64,000 nucleotides of DNA from Aphanomyces cochlioides. Taxonomy: Eukaryota > Oomycota > Saprolegniomycetes > Saprolegniales > Verrucalvaceae. Positions 42,378 through 53,846 of the stretch are shown one piece after another. The stretch spans positions 1,178,001-1,242,000 of the forward strand of contig JAHQRK010000011.1 of assembly GCA_019828595.1 (NCBI GenBank). Reading direction: 5' to 3'. The first letter of the stretch is position 1. Each line of letters starts with the position of its first letter. Both the position numbers and the translations under genes were made by a program. The notes under the pieces were generated by a model that worked only from the letters and a program-made list of their open reading frames with translations, did not search any database and was not told the origin of the DNA.

Positions 42378-45300
42378 CTATCGCTTGACGTGGGAGATGA
42401 AATGCTGCGCAAGGAAGGCTCCCATGCGGACGACAAAGATGCACAGAGCAAGATAGACGACGTTGATCACTTTGTTGTCGATGGAGATGCCGCCGCCAAA
42501 CATTTGATCGATGAAGGCTTGGATCGTCGTGTTTTGCGGAGACAATCGCGTGCCTTCCGATCCGACGATGATCGACTTGGCATTGTCAGAGTACTGCGTG
42601 CACATGATGCCTTCGAGCGTGTAGTGGAGCGGCGACATCCAGTAGAGAATACTCCATCCGTCTGGAATGCTGTGTTTGTGGATGAAGAAACCAGCAAAGA
42701 GCGAAATGAGCGAGTTCAATCCACCCGTCGCGACGACTGCAGTGCGTAGATCCGGCAGGACTGCGACGAGGAACTGGCCCAAGTACGTCGCGAAGAGGTT
42801 GTAGAGCATGTAGTAGAGGTAGAACCAAAAGAAGGCGCTTGAGTCTGGCTTGAGGTCGATCATGAAGTAGAACACGACCGAGAAGACGAGCGAGTTGAAG
42901 AGCACGTACGGGATTTCGACCAGCGAATACACTGTCGCGTACGGGTAAGTTGCATACATGCCAGAAGCGCGCTCTCGGAAGAACACCATGCGCTCTGCAT
43001 CCACGACGGGAAGGCCTAGTGGTCGAAAGGAGCTTCCGAAGCAGTTCGATCGAGCCACGTACCGGTCAGGACGGAAATGATGCCCATAAACAACGGCCCG
43101 ACAAAGATGAGCGACGCTTGCGCTTGGACTTGCGTCGTGTAGTCGAGAGCGCCATTGCCTTGGAAGAGAATGCCAAAGATGACAGCGACAAAGATCGCAA
43201 TGAGCACTCGCCCGACACTGTAGTCGCGCGTGCGCCAGTATTTCCGCATCGTGCGGAGCCCAAGGTAGTAAAACTGCGTCGAGTATGGACTCGTCTTCTT
43301 GACGAGTATGGCGTTGTCGCCGCTGACATTTGTAGTCGACCGTCGGAAGCGTGAAGTCTGTTCAGGCTTGGCGTCGGCGTTGGTTACCTGCACCGCCATC
43401 GAAATCGCCGCGTCGTTTGCCTTGCAGAGCGTCGACGCCAAGTAAATGGACGTGAAATCCACCGACGGATTCGCCGCCATGACGTCGAGCATGTACGTGG
43501 CAGGGTTTTCCCGTCGTTTGATCTTTCGCATGGTTGGAATCTCTTCAAAGTAGTCGACGATAGCCTTCCCATGGTCGAGCGGACCAAAGTAGACCATCGT
43601 GCCGCCCGTCCGCAGCAAGACAAGCGAGTCAAACATCTCAAAGAGCACAAAACTCGGCTGATGGATCGTGCAAATGACCGTCCGGCCCGATCGCGAGATG
43701 CGATGGACTGCATCCAAGACGACTTTGGCGGCGTGGACGTCAAGACCACTCGTCGGTTCATCCCTACGTCCACGTTGTCAGCTCCAATGTCCAAGTTGAC
43801 GTACAAGAAGAGCACGGACGGATTTGCCACGAGCTCGACGCCGATCGTGACGCGTTTGGATTGTTCATTGGATAAATCCGAGATGCGGCGATCGCTTTCC
43901 CCGTCGAGCTCGAGGATTTGCAGCGTCGAGCGAATGATCTGGCGGATGTTGCTCCCGCTCGGCAAGCGGAGATGCGCGCTAAACTCGAGCGCTTCATGGA
44001 CTGTCGCGGTCAAGCAATGCAAGTCGTTTTGCTCGACGTAGCCAAATTGTTTTTGGATTGCAGGCGTGAGTGGAATCGAGTTGACGCACAAGATGCCTTT
44101 GATTTTGCCAGAATTTTTGCGTCCAGCGAGCACATCCAGGAGCGTGCTCTTCCCCGCCCCGCTCGTGCCCATCAATGCCGTCATCGTGCCAGGCACAAAT
44201 TGGCCATGGATGCCGCCCAGCAAGTCGACCGTTTTCACCGTGGCCTTGTTTTGTTTCTGCGGCAACTACACGGTGAGAGATGAGTGAATCTGCACGAGAA
44301 TGGCGATCGCTCCTTACTGGAATCGTGTAGTACAAACTGTGAAAGGCCAGCGTGACGGGCACGAATTTGACGGGATTTTCCCGAAAGCTGCTCGCGCTGT
44401 CGGCAGTCTTGGCTCGAAGCAATGCAAGTTGACGCAATGCTTCGGCATCCCTCGAGACAAAGCGCTTGCTGTAGCGCACGAAGCGATACCCGATGGCCGT
44501 CATGACCGCAAGGAAAATGTAGCAAAAGACAAGGTAGCCGATGGCCCAATTGATATACTTGTCGTCGAGAGTGATGCCGTAGGAGAGAATATAAAAGTCA
44601 CCGACGCGCATGCCGAGAGCTGGATTCACCGCGTCGTATTCGGCAATCTTGGAGCGGAACTCATTGAGCATGATGCCCCAGAAGGTCCAGCTGCCTGGAT
44701 TAATGTCAAAGAGCCATCTAGAGCATCCACAACGTCAAAACTTGTCGGCGCCGACGGTCCACGTACACGAAATAACTCGGAATGGATGGCCCTGGAATCG
44801 CAAAGCCTGAAAAGATGATGAGGATGAACGCCGTGGCGGCGCCGAGAATCAATCCCGAGACGGACGACGGCGCAAACGCAGCGATGCATTTGAAGCACTG
44901 CGAGATGGACACGCTGTTGAGAAAGATGAGCACGTAGTAGTTTGCATACGGCCGGCCATTGTCCGCATCGGAGAACTCACACATCCAATATGTCGTCACC
45001 GTGAAGAGCAGCACCTGCAACGACGTACACAGGACTTCAAAAATACTCTCCGCCACCGCGTATGTCCACGCGGGGTACATGCGAAACGCTGCTTGCTTCT
45101 GGAAGACGCCACGGAGCTCAATCGTCGTTGCAATGTTGGCCAGCGTGATCACGGACGTCAACAAGATCGTCAAGAACATGAGACCGACTTTGGACGCGAT
45201 GTTGGTTGGACGAAAGCCAAGTTTCCCAAAGAGAAGCCCAATCGCAAGACCCATGATGAGACTCTGACCAAAGCGGACCGTGTTGAACTTGACATCGCGC

Positions 45301-46424
45301 CGCACCAGTTTGAATTGGCGCTGGAAAACCATCCAAGCGAGCTCAAGGTACACACGAAACGTGCGGCTCTGCGCGACTTTTGGAACGGCTCCCAGTGGCA
45401 CGACTTGGTTTCTACCAGCCTCGTTCTTCGTGATGGTCGTCGTTTGAATCCGTGGCAAATCTAATGTGGCAAATCCAGACGACTCTTTAAACGCTTGATG
45501 GAACTCGAGAGCCGTCGATGGGACTTTGGGCTTCCGTGGATTTTTGAATTCCTGCCCAAAGGATGTCGTGACCTCCTGGAGGAAATCCGCATGGTCCGTG
45601 TTTGATGGACATTGAAATCCAATGTCGACGAAATGGTTGACTGCATGCGCGCAAGGGCCAAAGTACGCCAAGTGGCCTTCCGACAGGATGAGAACGTTGT
45701 CAAAGAGCTCAAAGACTTCTGGCGGCGGCTGCAGCAGTGCCGTGATGACGGTATATTGCAGTGTGGTGCACATTTTTTTCAACTTTTGCGTGATATCCGT
45801 CGCGACTGTCGTGTCGAGACCAGTTGTGTATTCATCCAAGAGCAGGATGGGACTTTGGCCAGTGAGCATTTCACCCATCGTGACGCGGCGCCGCTGGCCG
45901 CCACTGACGCCTCGGACTGCATCGTTGCCCACGATTGTATTCTGACACCCGGAGAGTCCAAGCATGTCAATGATCGCTGCAGACCCCTTGGCGCAATCAA
46001 AGTTGGGGTGGATGTTGCGGCACGCGTGGGCAAACTCGAGGGTTTCCTTGACAGTGAGTGTTGGGATGTGTTCATCCTTCTGGGCGACAAATGTAACAAG
46101 CTGTCGAAGGTCGTCGTGGATCAAATTCGAGTTGATGCCATTGTACAAGATCAAACCAGAGCCTTGGAGGTTCTTTGGCACGGAGAAGACGCCCGCAATT
46201 GCCTTCAAGAGGCTCGTTTTACCACAGCCAGGGGGGCCCAAGATGAGAGTCATTGATCCAAGCTTGAATCGAGCATTGATGTCAAAAAGTACGTACTCGT
46301 GTGCATCCTTCTGCTTCTTCTTCCACGTGTACCCAGTCATGCATATCTCCGTGGGCGGACCGCACTCCTGACGAGCCTTGAGAGCCTCCAGGAAGTCGAC
46401 GTACGCACTCCGCGTCTCGGCCAT
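42378..46424 (-). CDS. Full-size ABCG/PDR-type ABC transporter
   Basis: Exons 46424-44767, 44717-44318, 44265-43805, 43763-43063 and 43015-42378 join to 1285 residues. The layout NBD1-TMD1-NBD2-TMD2 is that of the pleiotropic drug resistance family. NBD1 has Walker A GPPGCGKTS, signature VSGGQRRRV and Walker [16 protein letters not shown]2 has [20 protein letters not shown], a degenerate signature LSNEQSKRV and [20 protein letters not shown], the last formed across the 41-nt intron. Each TMD has about six spans, with PDR-type loops FSGFAIP and NPATYMLDV. These pumps export lipids and toxic compounds across the plasma membrane; the substrate here is unknown. The gene is GC-richer than its paralogue at 48021 and shares four intron positions with it. 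Confidence 0.95.
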
Positions 46425-46527
46425 CGTTGTGGCTATTTTGACGATCGGTTATGTCGGTTTCACCCGAAATTTCATGAAACCGCTGACAACATAGTCACAT
46501 ATGACAAGCAACCAAGATCTATTTAAA

Positions 46528-47557
46528 TTATCGCGTCACGTGAGAGATAAACTTCATGGCGAGGGCGTGGAGGATGCGGAGACTGACAATCCAAACGAGA
46601 ATCGCGACGAGATCGATAAAGCGATTGTCGTAGGAAATCGAGCCATCAAAGAATTTGGCCACGTACTCTTGGACCGCCACGGGCTGGGGGGACAACGGGC
46701 CCGTCGATTTCGATCCAAGCGAGATATTGGCCGGGTTTTGTAAGAACTGGATCGACATCACGCCTTCCATCATGTAGTGGAGGGGGCTAATCCAGTAAAG
46801 AAAACGCCACGCGAGGGGAATATCAGGCCGATGGATGAAAAATCCAGAAAAAATGGAAAAGACCGAATTGAGAGCCGCCGACACGACTGTCGCTGTTCGG
46901 AGGTCTGGCAGAGCTGCGACGAACACTTGGCCCATGTACGTTGCATACAACGTGTAGCAAAAGAACAAGAGGAGGAACCAGCCAAAGCACTGATACCTCG
47001 AATCATTTCGTTCCACACTCGAGTATGCGCACAAGTCTTCAGGCCCAATGCGTCGACGACAGCAATGGCAGATTTCTGCCATTCGGCGCTTCTTGATGGA
47101 CCTCGACATGCGTGTGCAAATTCGAGAGTTTCAAGGACAGACAGCGTTGGGATGTGTTCATCGGTTTGGCCAACAAATGTGACCAAGTCGTGAACTTGAC
47201 TCAGTTGTTGTCCGTTGTACGTAACGCCGCCGGACATCTGTGATGTTGACTGTCCTTTGTAATGAAAAACTCCAGCTAGTGTCTTCAGTAATGCTGTCTT
47301 ACCGCACTGGGGTGGTTCTAGCACCTGTATTGCGCATCAGACTCAAGCTAACTCAAAAGAATGCTTACGAGTGTCATTGTGCCTGGCTTAAGAGTGCCCA
47401 TGACATCGTGGAGGATATAGCTTGGCTCATTTGGCGGAGAGGACGATTTACGAAAGGTGAAATGATCAAGCATGATTTCCACAGGCGAGCCAACTTGGCC
47501 TGTGTCTTGGAGATGCTTTAGGTATTCCTTGAACGCATCTGTTGAGTTGCTTGTCAT
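46528..47557 (-). pseudogene. ABCG/PDR transporter pseudogene with large internal deletion
   Basis: The 5' part (47557-47369 and 47324 to about 46996, with a 44-nt intron) encodes the start of NBD1: SYILHDVMGTLKPGTMTLVL, a damaged Walker A (EPPQCGKTA instead of GPPGCGKT), [16 protein letters not shown] and WNEMIRG. At that point, where VSGGQRRR should follow, the sequence jumps in another reading frame to the last part of TMD2: YTLYATYMGQVFVAALPDLR, then FIHRPDIPLAWRFLYWISPL and LAMKFISHVTR with a stop at 46528. About 900 residues are missing compared with the neighbours. The frame change, the deletion and the altered P-loop all indicate a dead copy. It lies in the same orientation between two intact paralogues. 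Confidence 0.88.
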
Positions 47558-48020
47558 GCAGATTGTCCGCGATGTCTTTGGCCAGGAATAGAGAGTTCAT
47601 GCATGAAAGTGCGGGTTACTATCGAAACTGTCCAGTCGACCTTTGACAGAGTCATCTTGCCTTAAGTTTGACATGAATTTGACGTGTTGTGATAACTCTG
47701 TCGCGTTCAAACGACAAATTTGCTGCAAATTCAGCAAACTAATGTGGCGGTGTCATGTAGTTAGGGTAATTCCATGTCAAACCCCAGGTTCTCTAAAGTG
47801 TTGTAGCTACTCTGTCCATACAACTCGACAGCATCTCGCTAAGAGTGGTCTGTAAGTCTTCAGATTGACATGGTATTCTCATCGATCACTTGTATTTCGA
47901 ATTAAGATATGAGGAAAGCGCATGGAGGAGGGGGAGGCCAAATATAATGTCCCACAATACGAAGCTTACATTAAACAATAATGCACACTCTACACCACAT
48001 GAACGAGTCTTCACAAATCT
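47558..48020. other. Spacer between ABC pseudogene and next ABC gene
   Basis: AT-rich; holds the former promoter of the pseudogene and the 3' side of the next gene. No further ABC fragments noticed. Confidence 0.4.
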
Positions 48021-51000
48021 TTATCGCGTCACGAACGACAAGTATTGTTGGCCCAGGAAGATGAGAATTCTTGTGACAATGACAATGAGCACCAAAATTA
48101 ATATGTTTGTGATTTTGTTGTCCAAAGAGAGGCCACCACCAAATTGCTCCAATGTATATTCTGCAATGGTTGTATTGACGGGCGATAAAATTGCTCGTTT
48201 GGAACCAACAAATATTGGCGTGTGTTTATCGAGAAACTGTGTAGCAAGCATACCTTCAGCAGCATAATGCAGCGGAGAAGCCCAATACATGAAGCTCCAC
48301 GCCGTGGGAATTTTATCTTTGTGGATAAAAAAGCCAGCAAAGAGTGAAAAGATGGAGTTTACCCCTGCTGTAGCGACAATTGCAGTCCGGAGATCAGGTA
48401 AGACTACAACGAGTAATTGGCCGAGATAGGTTGCAAAGAGATTATACAAAATGTAAGAGAGAAAGAACCATCCAGATGCTTGGGGGGATGGATCAAGACC
48501 AAGCATGAAGTAAAATATTGTGCAGAATACGACCGAGTTAACTATCACGTATGGTATCTCCACGAGAGCATAAACCAGGGAATATGGGAATGTGGCATAC
48601 ATGCCAGACGATCGTTCGCGAAAAAATACCATTCGCTCGGCGTCCACAACAGGTAAACCTACATCACACGCAGAGGTAAGTATTATTTCTAGATCGTTGT
48701 AACCTGTAATGACGGCTATGACTCCCATGAAAAGCGGTGCAATGAAGACGAGGGATAATTGTGACTGCAGCTGTGCAGTATATTCAATTTTGTCGTTGCC
48801 TTGAAAGAGTACTCCAAAGATGATTGCGACAAAGACTGCAATCAGCACACGACCTAAGCTGTACTCAACAGTTCGCCAATACTTTCGTGCAGTGCGTTGT
48901 CCCAAATAAAGAAGTTGAGTCGAGTATGGTACTGAACGGCTTGGTGAAATGTCGCCTGCTTTGCATTTCCTGGAGGTGTTTACTGTGACGTTCGCATCTA
49001 AATTCTTGCTCTCGTTTGAAGATTCATGAGCACCCGACAAACTCAAATTCCTTTTGCATAGATCCGAGCTCCAGTACAGGGATGTAAATTCAATGGTGGG
49101 ATTTGCTGCAAGGACATCAAGCATATATGTAGCCGGGTTTTCTTTCAGGTGTAAAGCTCGTACACCAGGAACGGCTTGAAAATAGTCCACAACAGCTTGT
49201 CCTCTGTTGAGAGGTCCAAAATATACCATTTTACCCCCAGAGCGAAATAAGAGCAATGCGTCAAACACATCAAACAGGACAAAGCTCGGTTGATGTATAG
49301 TGCAAATGACTGTCCGACCAGACTTCGAAATACGCTCCACTGCGTCCAATACGACCTTAGCAGCGTGTACATCCAAACCACTAGTAGGTTCATCTCTACA
49401 AGTGACAAATTAATCTCGCCGCGAGATTTTCCACATTACAAGAATAGAACTGCAGGGTTGGCAACTAACTCGACTCCAATTGTGACACGCTTGGATTGCT
49501 CGTTTGATAGAAGTGATATTCTTGTATCACTGTTTTTTTCAAGTTCAAGTATTTTCAAAGTTGCTTGAATCAATTCGTTTGCATTTTTGGTGTCAGCGAG
49601 CCGCAGATAGGCAGAAAATGTCAGCGCTTCTTTAACATTTGCAGTCAAACAGTGCAAATCATTTTGTTCGACATAACCAAATTGCTTTTGCATTTCTTTG
49701 GTTAGAGGTTGTCCATTTACAGCAATGGTGCCTAGAAGATGAGGAATAAGTGTATGTCCCGTTGCTTATACAAACCTTTAATTTTGCCCGAATTCTTTCG
49801 ACCAGCCAATACATCCATTAAAGTACTCTTGCCGGCACCACTTGTCCCCATTAAGGCTGTCATTGTACCCGGAGCAAAAAAGCCATGAATATCACTCAGT
49901 AATTCGACCGATTTGCTTGGTCCATTCTTTGATTTGGGAAACTACAAACATTATTACTACTCATTTGAAAGATGCTATACCGTTATCGTGTAATGAAGAC
50001 TATGAAACGATACAGTTGAAGGTGTAAAATTAATTTGTTGCTGAGATATAAGTGTCGCTGATTTCATCAATCCATGCTCCACTTTCTTCTTGGGTGGATA
50101 TTTCTTGGCATGACGAATAAATTTGTACCCAAATGCTGTTGCGAAGGCCATAAAGAAATAGCAGAATACTAGGTATCCGATGCCCCATGAAATATATTTA
50201 TCATCAGTGTCCACACCAAACAAGCGGATGAAGTAATCACCCATGCGCATACGGGACAATGGATGAGGCATGTCATATTCGGGGAGACTTGATTTATATT
50301 CATTGATAACCAATCCCCAAAACGCCCAGCTACCTGGATTAATATCGTAGATCCATCTACAAGCAATGAGTGAATTCCTCGGTGATCTTTTGCTTACGTC
50401 AAATACGAGGGAAATGCCGAGCCTTGAATCGCAAAGCCTGAAAAGATGACCAAAATGAAGAGAGTGGCGGCTCCCAAAATCAATCCACCCACGGCTGTAG
50501 CCACAGTAGCAGCAATAAATTTGAAGCACTGTGTGATTGCCAGGCTGTTCAAAAAGACTAGAAGATAGTAGACGCCGTATCGCGATCCATTTTCAACATC
50601 CGAAAACTGACACATCCAATATGTAGTAATTGTGAACAAGAATACTTGAATTGCACCTGCGATCAACTCAATGATACTTTCAGCCGCAGCATACGCCCAC
50701 GCTGGGTACATATGAAACACGCTCTGCTTCAAGAAAACACTGCGAATCTGGGAGACGTGTAAGGTAATGACGAGGACGTAGCTTTCCCAACCTGAATGGT
50801 GTAGGCTATGTTAGCCAATGTAATAACCGATGTTGTCAATATTGTCAGGAAGATCAGCCCAACTTTTCCAGGCACATTTGCAGCGCCATATCCCAGTCGG
50901 CCGAACAGAGAGCCAATGACAAGCCCTGTAATGAGACTTTGTCCAACTCGAACCATGTTGAATTGGCGATCTCTCAGCACAAGTTTCAGTTGCCGCTGGA

Positions 51001-52130
51001 ACACCATTCGGACAACTCGGAAATAGCTGTGTTGTGCAGGGGAAGGAAGCTCGATTATGGGTTGCCCACCAGTGTTTTCCCCAGGTAGAACCTTTTGAGA
51101 CGTCATTGTTGTTCCCACAACATGAACCTCATTTTTTACACTTGGCGTCAGATCCAAATCAGTCCAAACAGGTGACTGACGAAATGCTTTATGAAAGTCG
51201 AGACCAGTAACTAAACACAAATGAGCTACGTCATGTTTATGTCGTACCTGGAACGGAAGGTTTGACTGCGTATCGTTGACCAAATACTGTTGAGACCTCT
51301 TGTAAAAAGTCAGCATCGTCAGTATTGGACGGTCGCTTGAATCCTAGGGATTCAAAATAGTCTACGGCCTTTGTGCGAGGACCAAAGTAAGCCAGATTGC
51401 CTTCTGCAAGAATGAGAACGTTGTCAAAGAGCTCAAACACTTCTGGTGGTGGTTGCAATAGGGCTGTCACGACAGTGTATTGTAGCGTGTTGCACATTGT
51501 GCGTAATTTTTGGGTGATATCAGTAGCGACAGTCGTGTCAAGGCCGGTTGTGTATTCATCTAAGAGTAAAAGAGGACACTGTCCTGTAAGCATTTCTCCC
51601 AGCGTGACGCGACGACGTTGCCCACCACTAACTCCTCGAATAAAGTCGTCACCCACGAACGTGTTTTGACACCCCAAAAGACCAAGCATGTCAATGATAG
51701 CTGCTGTTCCTTCGGTAAAATCAAAGTTGGAGAAATTATTTCGGCAGGCGTGAGCAAATTCCAGGGTTTCCTTGACAATAAGTGTTGGAATGTGTTCGTC
51801 CTTTTGACCTGCAAACGAGACTAAATGGTGGAGCACTGACTGCATTTTGGTTGTTTTGACTCCGTTGAACGCAACATAGCCCTGAATATTGCCTGAACGA
51901 AATACACCTGCGATTGCCTTGAGAAGACTCGATTTGCCACATCCAGGAGCTCCGAGGATTAGAGTCATGCTTCCTGGTTGAAATTTCGCGTTAATGTCAT
52001 ACAAGATGTAGTTTTCCGCCTTCAGACTCGATTTCCAAGTGTACTCTGATACACAGACTTCAATAGGGCGTTCACATTGCTTCCGTGCCTTGATTTCTGC
52101 GAGAAAGGCGGCGTACTTGTTCACCGCCAT
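48021..52130 (-). CDS. Full-size ABCG/PDR-type ABC transporter
   Basis: Eight exons (52130-51248, 51210-50792, 50747-50398, 50356-49981, 49941-49776, 49731-49440, 49395-48704, 48658-48021) join to 1271 residues. NBD1: [33 protein letters not shown]2: [39 protein letters not shown] across an intron. Both membrane domains and the PDR loops are complete. Four introns match those of the gene at 42378; three more (51211-51247, 50748-50791, 49732-49775) are unique here. The intron 48659-48703 is 45 nt with no stop in frame, so its retention would add 15 residues. The coding sequence is AT-richer than the paralogue. The start is preceded by a perfect TCCGGATA inverted repeat shared with the divergent gene. 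Confidence 0.95.
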
Positions 52131-52181
52131 CTTCGCAACTCTGAACAAAGTTATGTCAAAAGTGTAACTGAAACCGAAAAT

Positions 52182-52204
52182 GTTATCCGGAAGTTCCGGA
52201 TAAC
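52182..52204. promoter_or_regulatory. Perfect 11-bp inverted repeat with TCCGGATA core between divergent genes
   Basis: GTTATCCGGAA, one G, then TTCCGGATAAC: a perfect palindrome in the 154-bp gap between the PDR start (52130, -) and the CW-protein start (52285, +). The dyad form suggests binding by a dimeric factor; this is inference. Confidence 0.6.
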
Positions 52205-52284
52205 ATATTAGATTTAAAGCATTTTGCCATCCTGCAACGAGAGTTCGACATCGAACCTCCTTCCACCGCGACGTCCTCGTTGAG

Positions 52285-53840
52285 ATGGCAGACTCAGACA
52301 ATGAAAGCTCTGACTCATCGCCGCCACTGAAAGCCCAATATGGTAGGCAGCATATATCTGATGATTTGATTGCGATTGTTTTTCCCGGACATGTGATGAC
52401 CAGTCTCTGAGTAGACGAGTGGATCAAGGAGCCACTCGTGGCTGAAAAGTTGGACGTGTACCTCCTCCATTGGGACAAATCGACCCAAAGCGCGCCTGAT
52501 GTACTTGACACCACAATATTCAAACCCAAGGATCCTTCGACGATTTTTCGACAAGCCATGGACTGTGTTATTCATTACCACGACACAACATTGACCAGAC
52601 TGCAATTCGAGGCCGAATACGGCATGCCTCCCAGGACTCGCGATAACGAAGTCATGCGCTTGCGCCATGCCATCGTGATGCAGTATCTCACTGAATTGGA
52701 GATGGAGGAAAAGAAGTACGTTCATGTGCTCAGCTTTATTAAACGATGACTGTAGGAAAACAGCCCTTCAGGATAACGAAGAGTGGGAGCGAGAAGTCTT
52801 GTCTGTGGTTCCTACAGCGCTACGGAGCCCCAAAATGAATCCCACTGAGCGTCTCAAGTATATCACTTCGCTATGGCCGACCAATATGCCCAACTTCCCC
52901 GACGCAGACGACAGTCTGAAGTATTATGGCTTTCAAGTCGGAATCTATATGGAGAAAGAGGATGACAGCGGTGAAAAAGAAGAATCCAAAGACGACGTAG
53001 ATAACTCAGACGAGTCTATACCTCCGACAAACCCAACATTGACTGCCAAGGAAGAGAACTGGGTTCAATGTGACAAATGCCAAAAGTGGCGCAAGTTACC
53101 AGGTCTCCCACCTCCACTTGTTTTCTTGGTTTAAGCATGCTGTCGTAGATTCTGTCGATTTATCTGAACTTCCAGCAACCTGGTATTGCCGCATGAACAA
53201 ATGGAGCAGGAAATACAATGTACTACTCCCTTTCTTTTATGCAGCTTCTCATAGACCCGTTAGAAATGTTCCGCCGCGGAAGAGGTGACTGTCGTACCAT
53301 CTCTTAAAGACACGGATGCAAAAACGATACGAGAGCGGAAATTTGCGCACCAATTTGCCCAGCGACTCAAGCGTATGGAAAAAGCTTTCGCTGAGCTGAA
53401 GTATACCGATATGAAGGAAGACAACGGTGTACGGCTCTACGTGACTTGCGTTGAATGCGGCAAAAAGCGACCGCTCCTTGGCGGTATGAACTTGCGCAAA
53501 ATACCACAGGTATGCTGCACTAGGCATGAAACCTTTGAGGACAGTACTCTAGCCGTTTGTGTGCTGGATGAATCGATGGGATGAAATCCACGCGAGCTGC
53601 TCTGCACCACAAGGAGCCCTGTTGGACCGTGTGACGAGTCATGCAGAGACGTCGACTTCAACGAGCGAGAAGAAGGCAATTAAGGCAAAAAAGAAGGAAA
53701 AGACGAATAACGCGACCATCAAAGCCACAAAAAGAAAGGCAGAGGATCCTCCTCCGCCGCCACCGCCGCTCTACTCGTCCTCAGATGACGAAAAGATAAA
53801 AAAGAAACGCAAAGAAGATCGTCCGACCAAGAAAAAGTAG
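52285..53840 (+). CDS. Protein with two CW-type zinc fingers
   Basis: Exons 52285-52342, 52415-52715, 52756-53102, 53149-53219, 53264-53509 and 53553-53840 join to 436 residues. The first CW domain spans two introns: WVQCDKCQKWRKLP, then LPATWYCRMNKW and CSAAEE, giving the four Cys and the conserved Trp. A second, more diverged one follows: VTCVECGKKRPL, then PFVCWMNRWDEIHASCSAP. CW domains read methylated lysine 4 of histone H3 in plants and animals. The N-terminal 230 residues (LDVYLLHWDKSTQ, HYHDTTLTRLQFEAEYGMPP) are not recognised. The C-terminus is Lys-rich with a polyproline run and likely carries a nuclear signal. A chromatin reader role is inferred from the fingers. The gene ends 6 bp from convergent HslU. 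Confidence 0.82.
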
Positions 53841-53846
53841 CCCTGG

